From Planctomycetota bacterium (GTDB lineage: Bacteria; Planctomycetota; UBA1135), in the NCBI GenBank assembly GCA_022447335.1, contig JAKVCF010000069.1:1-11643 (forward strand): 11,643 nucleotides of DNA. The letters are read 5' to 3'. A program made the translations under genes and the position numbers. Below are positions 7,473 through 11,643 of the stretch, piece by piece; position 1 is the first letter of the stretch; each line of letters begins with the position of its first letter. Under the pieces are notes generated by a model, which had not been told where the DNA came from, searched no databases, and saw nothing but the letters and a program-made list of their open reading frames with translations.

Positions 7473-9413
7473 CTACATCTCTTTCTCGACCTTGAGCATG
7501 CGCCCAGGCAAGAAGTGCCCTGTGTCCGCCACATCGGAAGAAACATAAACCACTTCGCCATGATCGTGCGGCTCGGCCATCACCTTGGCATGTGTAGAGC
7601 GCAGACCGCCGAGCCAACCCCGCGCATCGGTCACATAAACGATCTCGCCCCCATCAGCAGCGAGACCTTTCAAAGTCTCTCGGTCAACCTGGACAACGCC
7701 TTCAGGAAGTTCGGCAAGACGCTCCCAACGCAGCTTCATCGCGAAGCCAGTGCGATCGTTGGGCTCGCCACCTTTGAAAAAACGTCGCGCAGACTCGATC
7801 GACCACATCGTTAGGCCATCGATGCTTTCCGACTTATGGTGCCGCGTAAACAAGCTGACCAAAATACCTGTTCCGAAACAGGCCACTAGGTTCCAAAGCG
7901 CGCCAATGTAACGATAGGTGCCCTCTCCGGGAGCGGGTACGCCGTGCGCTAGCGGCTCAATGAATACAGTAGGCCATTGGTTGCCGAGGACGATTAGTAC
8001 GCCGCCCATGATGAAAGTAGCGACGGCACCGGCCGTGGTGAAGCGCTTCCAGAAGATCGCCAAAAAGATCGCCGCGACCAACGGGGGAGTAAGAGTGGAC
8101 TGAAAGAATCCGTGCGCTTCGTACAGCGACTCGAACTGCGAAAACCCCCAAGCAGCCCCTACCCCGATCAAAGTAGCAATCGCAGACACGACCAACGCAT
8201 CGCGTAAGTAGTGCTTATCATTTGGCCGTGAACCTCCGCGCTCCTTGAACGGGCGGTAGACATCATTGATTGTCACGGCGGCCACAGCATTGATAAGCGT
8301 ATCAACCGTGCTCATCAACGCCGCCGTCACGGCGGCGACAAAAAATCCAAACCCGGCCGGAGTCGTCAGCAGTGCCGTAACTTTGACGAAAACTTCGTCA
8401 GGAACAGTGTCTGGCGAAAGTAAATCCGGCTGAGCTGTTGAGATCGCACGACCAATCCAACCCGCATTCGAAACCGCAATCGCTGAAATAGGCAACGCAA
8501 TCAACACATTAAATGCCGCCGCCTTACGCCCCTCATTCACCGAACGGCAGGCCATAAATCGCATGATCAGACCTTGATTCATGAACAGGAAGCCGATGGA
8601 TCCCGCAACCGCATCCTGCCAGAAGATGCCAACAAAGTTGAAACTTGGGTCATCATTGAAGTTGGCAAGTGGGAGCTTGTATTCATCCGGGAGCAAACTC
8701 CAGAATGCGTCAAATCCACCGAGAAAGTCTAGGCCCAACAGGAATAAGAAAACCCCAGCAAACAGCAACACAAATCCTTGAAGAAGATCGGTGAAGATCA
8801 CTGCTGTCTGCCCCCCGAAAGTGATGTACACCCCGGCCACGATCGCCACCACCCAAGTGATAGTCATTAGATCCCAACCCAAGTGCGGCTCAAGAATCGG
8901 TGATAGCGTCTTGGCCATCGTGACGAATCCAATGCCAATGTAACCGAGCATGAACAGCAGCAAGGCTATCGTCGCCAGCATGCGCACCTGCGGGTTAAAG
9001 CGGCGCTCGAAGTACTCTGGAATAGAGCGCACCCGCATGTAGTAGATGATCGGTAGCCAACCGAACATGAACAATGGCACGAAGAACCAATCGTTCATGT
9101 AGGTCATCGAGCTCGAGAAGCCGTGCTCAAATCCCTTCGAACTGTACTTCAGAAAACTGTGTGAACCCACACCGGTCGCAACGATCGACATCGTGATCAA
9201 CCACCAACTAAAGCGCCGACCACCAAAAAAGAAGTCGCTAGTCGACCGGTTAAAACGCGCAAAGTAAGCGCCGAAGCCAAGCACCAGCATGAAATAGCCG
9301 ATAACAATGACCCAGAAAATCGGTGACTCGCCGGCCGCCGCAGTGGCCGTCATGGCCTGAACCTGAGTCGGGTCAGCAGCGTGCTGCACAAAAGCCAAAA
9401 GCGAAGCAAGCAT
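7473..9413 (-). CDS. Sodium/solute symporter (SSS family) with soluble C-terminal tail
   Basis: An inner-membrane transporter of 646 residues that should couple Na+ entry to uptake of an unidentified solute. The SSS family is shown by DFFFGGRRFSWWLITMSIVA (60-79), SIPEYFERRF (130-139), QTAVIFTDLLQG (202-213), NQGLIMRFMACRS (279-291) and ALMSTVDTLINA (365-376), where Ser368, Thr369 and Asp371 fall in the region of the second sodium site. Many hydrophobic helices run from about residue 32 to 523. Residues 524-646 are soluble and probably cytoplasmic. They contain two related stretches, GEIVYVTD (589-596) and GEVVYVSS (619-626), each leading to a lysine-valine end. The first 20 residues could be a short leader; Met21 is an alternative start. 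The gene begins 13 nt after a small membrane-protein gene and ends tail to tail with panB. Confidence 0.93.
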   Translation of the reverse strand: MLASLLAFVQHAADPTQVQAMTATAAAGESPIFWVIVIGYFMLVLGFGAYFARFNRSTSDFFFGGRRFSWWLITMSIVATGVGSHSFLKYSSKGFEHGFSSSMTYMNDWFFVPLFMFGWLPIIYYMRVRSIPEYFERRFNPQVRMLATIALLLFMLGYIGIGFVTMAKTLSPILEPHLGWDLMTITWVVAIVAGVYITFGGQTAVIFTDLLQGFVLLFAGVFLFLLGLDFLGGFDAFWSLLPDEYKLPLANFNDDPSFNFVGIFWQDAVAGSIGFLFMNQGLIMRFMACRSVNEGRKAAAFNVLIALPISAIAVSNAGWIGRAISTAQPDLLSPDTVPDEVFVKVTALLTTPAGFGFFVAAVTAALMSTVDTLINAVAAVTINDVYRPFKERGGSRPNDKHYLRDALVVSAIATLIGVGAAWGFSQFESLYEAHGFFQSTLTPPLVAAIFLAIFWKRFTTAGAVATFIMGGVLIVLGNQWPTVFIEPLAHGVPAPGEGTYRYIGALWNLVACFGTGILVSLFTRHHKSESIDGLTMWSIESARRFFKGGEPNDRTGFAMKLRWERLAELPEGVVQVDRETLKGLAADGGEIVYVTDARGWLGGLRSTHAKVMAEPHDHGEVVYVSSDVADTGHFLPGRMLKVEKEM

Positions 9414-9426
9414 CGAGAAAGCGAAG

Positions 9427-9645
9427 CTAGGAGAGGCTAGTGGCCGCGAGGATTCCGATCCCGTGCAAGCCTGCGTACCAAATGAATCCGAAGAACATCA
9501 ACGCGAGCCAGCGACGGTCGCTCGCACGCAGCTTGTTGAAGCCTTCACTGCGTACAACCATCCATAGCCCGCCGAGGAAGAAGACTCCCCCGACACCGTA
9601 CAGATAGAGGTACGGCAGCCAAACGCGATCGAAGTCGAGTGGCAT
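9427..9645 (-). CDS. Small two-helix membrane protein upstream of the symporter
   Basis: A 72-residue hydrophobic protein with two likely membrane helices, about residues 12-30 (LYLYGVGGVFFLGGLWMVV) and about 46-67 (WLALMFFGFIWYAGLHGIGIL). A basic loop (RSEGFNKLRASDRR) joins them, which puts the loop in the cytoplasm by the positive-inside rule. I do not recognise a named family. The ATG has AGGA about 10 nt upstream. It sits 11 nt after the HAD gene and 13 nt before the symporter gene, so co-translation with the symporter is likely. The arrangement recalls E. coli yjcH-actP, where a small two-helix protein precedes an SSS acetate permease, but I see no sequence similarity to YjcH. A role as symporter accessory subunit is inferred from position only. 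Confidence 0.8.
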   Translation of the reverse strand: MPLDFDRVWLPYLYLYGVGGVFFLGGLWMVVRSEGFNKLRASDRRWLALMFFGFIWYAGLHGIGILAATSLS

Positions 9646-9656
9646 GGTGGGGTATC

Positions 9657-10649
9657 CTAGCGGCGCCCTGGCACGGCCGGGCGCGACCGGGCCTCAATCC
9701 CAGCCAGCAAGCGCGGCAAAGCCGTTACGTGCGGCACTAGCCAGTCAATCCAGCCATCTGACTGGGGCCCAACAGCAGCCTGCAACCATGCAGGCGTGTG
9801 GCGCATATGCATTAGGCCTATAGCCTGCGGCGCAGCCGCTGCCCCCTGCGCACGCAACGCCGCCGGGAGGGAAAGATCGAGCGAAAAGACGTCGCCGACC
9901 ACTGCATCTGGGCACTCGCGCTCGAGGATAGCGCGATACTGCGGACGATCCACCTGAACACTGCGCCCGCCTACCTCGATTGCCTCCGGCTCCTTACTGA
10001 GCCACTGTTTCCCGGCACGACCGTAGACACGCAGTGGAGCCTCACCGGGCGCGACCTCGCGAGCGTCGACGACGTCGAAATCATGGTGCGCAAACCAATC
10101 GATAACCTTCGCCGCGGGAGCATTGGTCGCAAAGCAAATCGTAATGCCATGATCGAGCATCCAGCCCAGCACACGCTCAGCACCTGGTGCCAAATCGTGC
10201 TTGTTCAGTGCGCGAAATCGATCACAAGTGCTGTGGTAGCAATGATCCAAGAAGGCCATCACATCCGGCCACTCACGCAGTATCGCCTCGCGCAAATGAA
10301 CCGAAAGCGAACACGATGCCTCGTCGATGAACTGCCCCACCGCCGTCGGCATGGCAAAGAAATCCTCATCGACATAAGAGCTCATGCGCCCCTCAATCAG
10401 CCAACCAAAGTCCTGTGGCCGGTTAAGGATCTGCTGACAGAACTCCGCGTAAACCTCCTCTATTTCGGCCCGCTTCACCCCATCAAGGCGCGCTAGCTCG
10501 CTGACTACAGTGTCGTGCACTGCCTCCAACTCGCGAGCCGGATCCGTCCAGACCCCATCGAAGTCGGATAGCAGGTGAAGGGGGGAAACGCGCACGGGGG
10601 AAGGATGATACCCATCCTTCCCCCGTGGAACCGACCCGTAAGCTGGCAC
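9657..10649 (-). CDS. HAD-superfamily hydrolase with large helical cap
   Basis: A 330-residue (from GTG 10649) HAD-fold enzyme, probably a cytoplasmic phosphatase of unknown substrate. Motif I is HLLSDFDGVWTD, with nucleophile Asp29 and acid/base Asp31. Motif II is CFATNAP (Thr175). Lys214 in GRAGKQW is the likely motif III lysine. Motif IV is VVGDVFSLDLS (Asp253, Asp258). The roughly 110 residues after motif I are helical and suit a C1-type cap. The start is uncertain. The first 18 residues look unlike a HAD N-terminus, and a second in-frame GTG at 10595 (giving MRVSPLHLLSDFDG) is the last codon of a 14-bp inverted repeat. Neither start has a good ribosome-binding site. The stop is 11 nt before the small membrane-protein gene, pointing to co-expression with the symporter. 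Confidence 0.85.
   Translation of the reverse strand: MPAYGSVPRGKDGYHPSPVRVSPLHLLSDFDGVWTDPARELEAVHDTVVSELARLDGVKRAEIEEVYAEFCQQILNRPQDFGWLIEGRMSSYVDEDFFAMPTAVGQFIDEASCSLSVHLREAILREWPDVMAFLDHCYHSTCDRFRALNKHDLAPGAERVLGWMLDHGITICFATNAPAAKVIDWFAHHDFDVVDAREVAPGEAPLRVYGRAGKQWLSKEPEAIEVGGRSVQVDRPQYRAILERECPDAVVGDVFSLDLSLPAALRAQGAAAAPQAIGLMHMRHTPAWLQAAVGPQSDGWIDWLVPHVTALPRLLAGIEARSRPAVPGRR
10593..10627 (-). promoter_or_regulatory. Perfect 14-bp hairpin at the 5' end of the HAD gene
   Basis: On the minus strand, CACGGGGGAAGGAT, the 7-nt loop GGGTATC and ATCCTTCCCCCGTG form a perfect 14-bp stem. It begins 34 nt after the lipoprotein gene's stop codon. The bases that follow (CGCGTTTCCC) contain no T-run, so this is not a textbook intrinsic terminator. 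The purine-rich 5' arm (GGGGGAAGGA) resembles a ribosome-binding site, and the 3' arm ends with a possible GTG start of the HAD gene. An attenuating, processing or translation-blocking hairpin is plausible. Confidence 0.6.
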
Positions 10650-10660
10650 TCAGGAATCGC

Positions 10661-11605
10661 CTACTTCTTCATCATCCTGAAGTAGGTGATATTACCCTGA
10701 GTATCTTCAATTGGGCCGGTCAAGAAAGTGCCAGACTCGTCGACCATCACGTAGTGCATAAACATCGGGGCCCCGTGATCGAGCATTAAATCGAAGCCTT
10801 CCAGCATGCCGACCGAACTATCCGTGAACCGATCAAAAACTAGATCGTTCGCGCCCTCAGTGTCCCATCGGTAGACCTGATCGCCAGTGTCGATCCCACC
10901 ACCAATCACCGAACCGCTCGCATCGATCTCCAAACTCATGTTCGAGTAGCGCGGCGCGTAGTGGTAGTTATGGCCACTCCAGGATCCTTCGAAAATACTC
11001 GGTTGAAAGTTCCCTAGGCCGGCAGAGAGTGTCAGTTCAAACACGCCCGAATCAACCGCCTCAACGTCCTCACCCTCGGTGTTCACGGTACGAGAACGCA
11101 GCTCGTACTCACCATGGATGAAGTTGCGCGCATCATTCAAGCGACCCACCAAGATCAACTGCTCTCGGTTCTTTTCCAACTCTCTAAAAGCTGCGGAAAA
11201 TAGGCCTTTGTGACCTATTACCGTCTGATTGAGAGAAGCGCCGCCCGAAGCCACGTCGTAAGGATTCTCGGTGCCTGGCTGACAATAAGTAAAGTTGCCT
11301 TGGCCATCAGCCCGCAAAAAGAAGTTTCGCGAGAGAATTCGAAGATCGCCGTCCGCCCAAGGCAGCCCTTCGTTGTCCCGCGGAGTCAGATGTCCAGTCC
11401 AATCGCCAGACAAGTCAGTCGGCGAAAAAGGATTTGTAGAGTTGCCCGTAGCCCCACCACCCGTACGGCCGCTACTACTGCCACCGCTACCGCCAATGCA
11501 CGCAGGCAGCAGTACGAGGAGCAGGGCGCTGAGAACAGGCAGCGCGGCAGTGGAGCGGAGGAAGTTGTACATCTGATTGCCGACTCTTCCCCAAAAGACG
11601 CTCAT
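10661..11605 (-). CDS. Lipoprotein with two similar beta-rich repeats
   Basis: A 314-residue exported lipoprotein of unknown function. A hydrophobic leader (AALPVLSALLLVLLPAC) ends in a lipobox with Cys36 as the lipidated residue, followed by a Gly/Ser-rich linker (residues 38-57) that would hold the folded part away from the membrane. Two related domains follow. One starts at LSGDWTGH (65-72), the other at FEGSWSGH (205-212), each followed by strands with DG or DASG turns. This suggests an internal duplication, perhaps of a small beta-barrel. Met12 (ATG at 11572) gives a more usual 24-residue leader and is a good alternative to the ATG at 11605. The gene is first of four closely spaced minus-strand genes and ends 11 nt before the longest form of the HAD gene. 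Confidence 0.82.
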   Translation of the reverse strand: MSVFWGRVGNQMYNFLRSTAALPVLSALLLVLLPACIGGSGGSSSGRTGGGATGNSTNPFSPTDLSGDWTGHLTPRDNEGLPWADGDLRILSRNFFLRADGQGNFTYCQPGTENPYDVASGGASLNQTVIGHKGLFSAAFRELEKNREQLILVGRLNDARNFIHGEYELRSRTVNTEGEDVEAVDSGVFELTLSAGLGNFQPSIFEGSWSGHNYHYAPRYSNMSLEIDASGSVIGGGIDTGDQVYRWDTEGANDLVFDRFTDSSVGMLEGFDLMLDHGAPMFMHYVMVDESGTFLTGPIEDTQGNITYFRMMKK

Positions 11606-11643
11606 TACGTCGATCGGGTTCCTGAAACCTCAGACTACTCTCC

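Noticed and set aside
9663..9684. Inverted repeat GCGCCC/GGGCGC near the end of the HAD gene
   Set aside because: The arms are only 6 bp, fall in GC-rich coding sequence and have no T-run; chance is a sufficient explanation.

Overview
The window looks like an ordinary chromosomal stretch of a free-living heterotrophic bacterium, most likely a planctomycete (Planctomycetota). This rests on recalled family resemblance, not a search. The evidence is a secreted DUF1028 protein whose C-terminal block resembles one I know from planctomycete secreted proteins, an exported formylglycine-type sulfatase, and a sodium/solute symporter with a long soluble tail. No rRNA, tRNA, CRISPR array, transposase or phage gene is visible. 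Coding density is high and no gene-free stretch exceeds about 85 bases.

Left part (1-3020): the C-terminal end of a Nudix hydrolase, cut by the window edge, overlaps by 4 nt a phosphodiesterase-fold protein of the type named EboF in ebo clusters. This pair runs tail to tail, 6 nt apart, into an exported sulfatase on the minus strand. Middle (3021-5417): a 75-nt divergent spacer with a small palindrome separates the sulfatase from a 773-residue secreted DUF1028 protein. That gene is visibly AT-richer than its neighbours. Next, on the plus strand (5440-7417), come an aldo/keto reductase and panB, the first committed enzyme of pantothenate (coenzyme A) synthesis.

Right part (7473-11605): four minus-strand genes lie close together and probably form one transcription unit. 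In order of transcription they are a lipoprotein with two similar beta-rich repeats, a HAD-family phosphatase-like protein, a 72-residue two-helix membrane protein, and a sodium/solute symporter with an unusual soluble tail. A perfect 14-bp inverted repeat lies between the lipoprotein and HAD genes, and its last three bases form a possible GTG start for the HAD gene.

Nothing here is a clear new defence or mobile system. The best leads are the four-gene symporter unit with its hairpin, the EboF-type protein paired with a Nudix enzyme, and the architecture of the DUF1028 protein.
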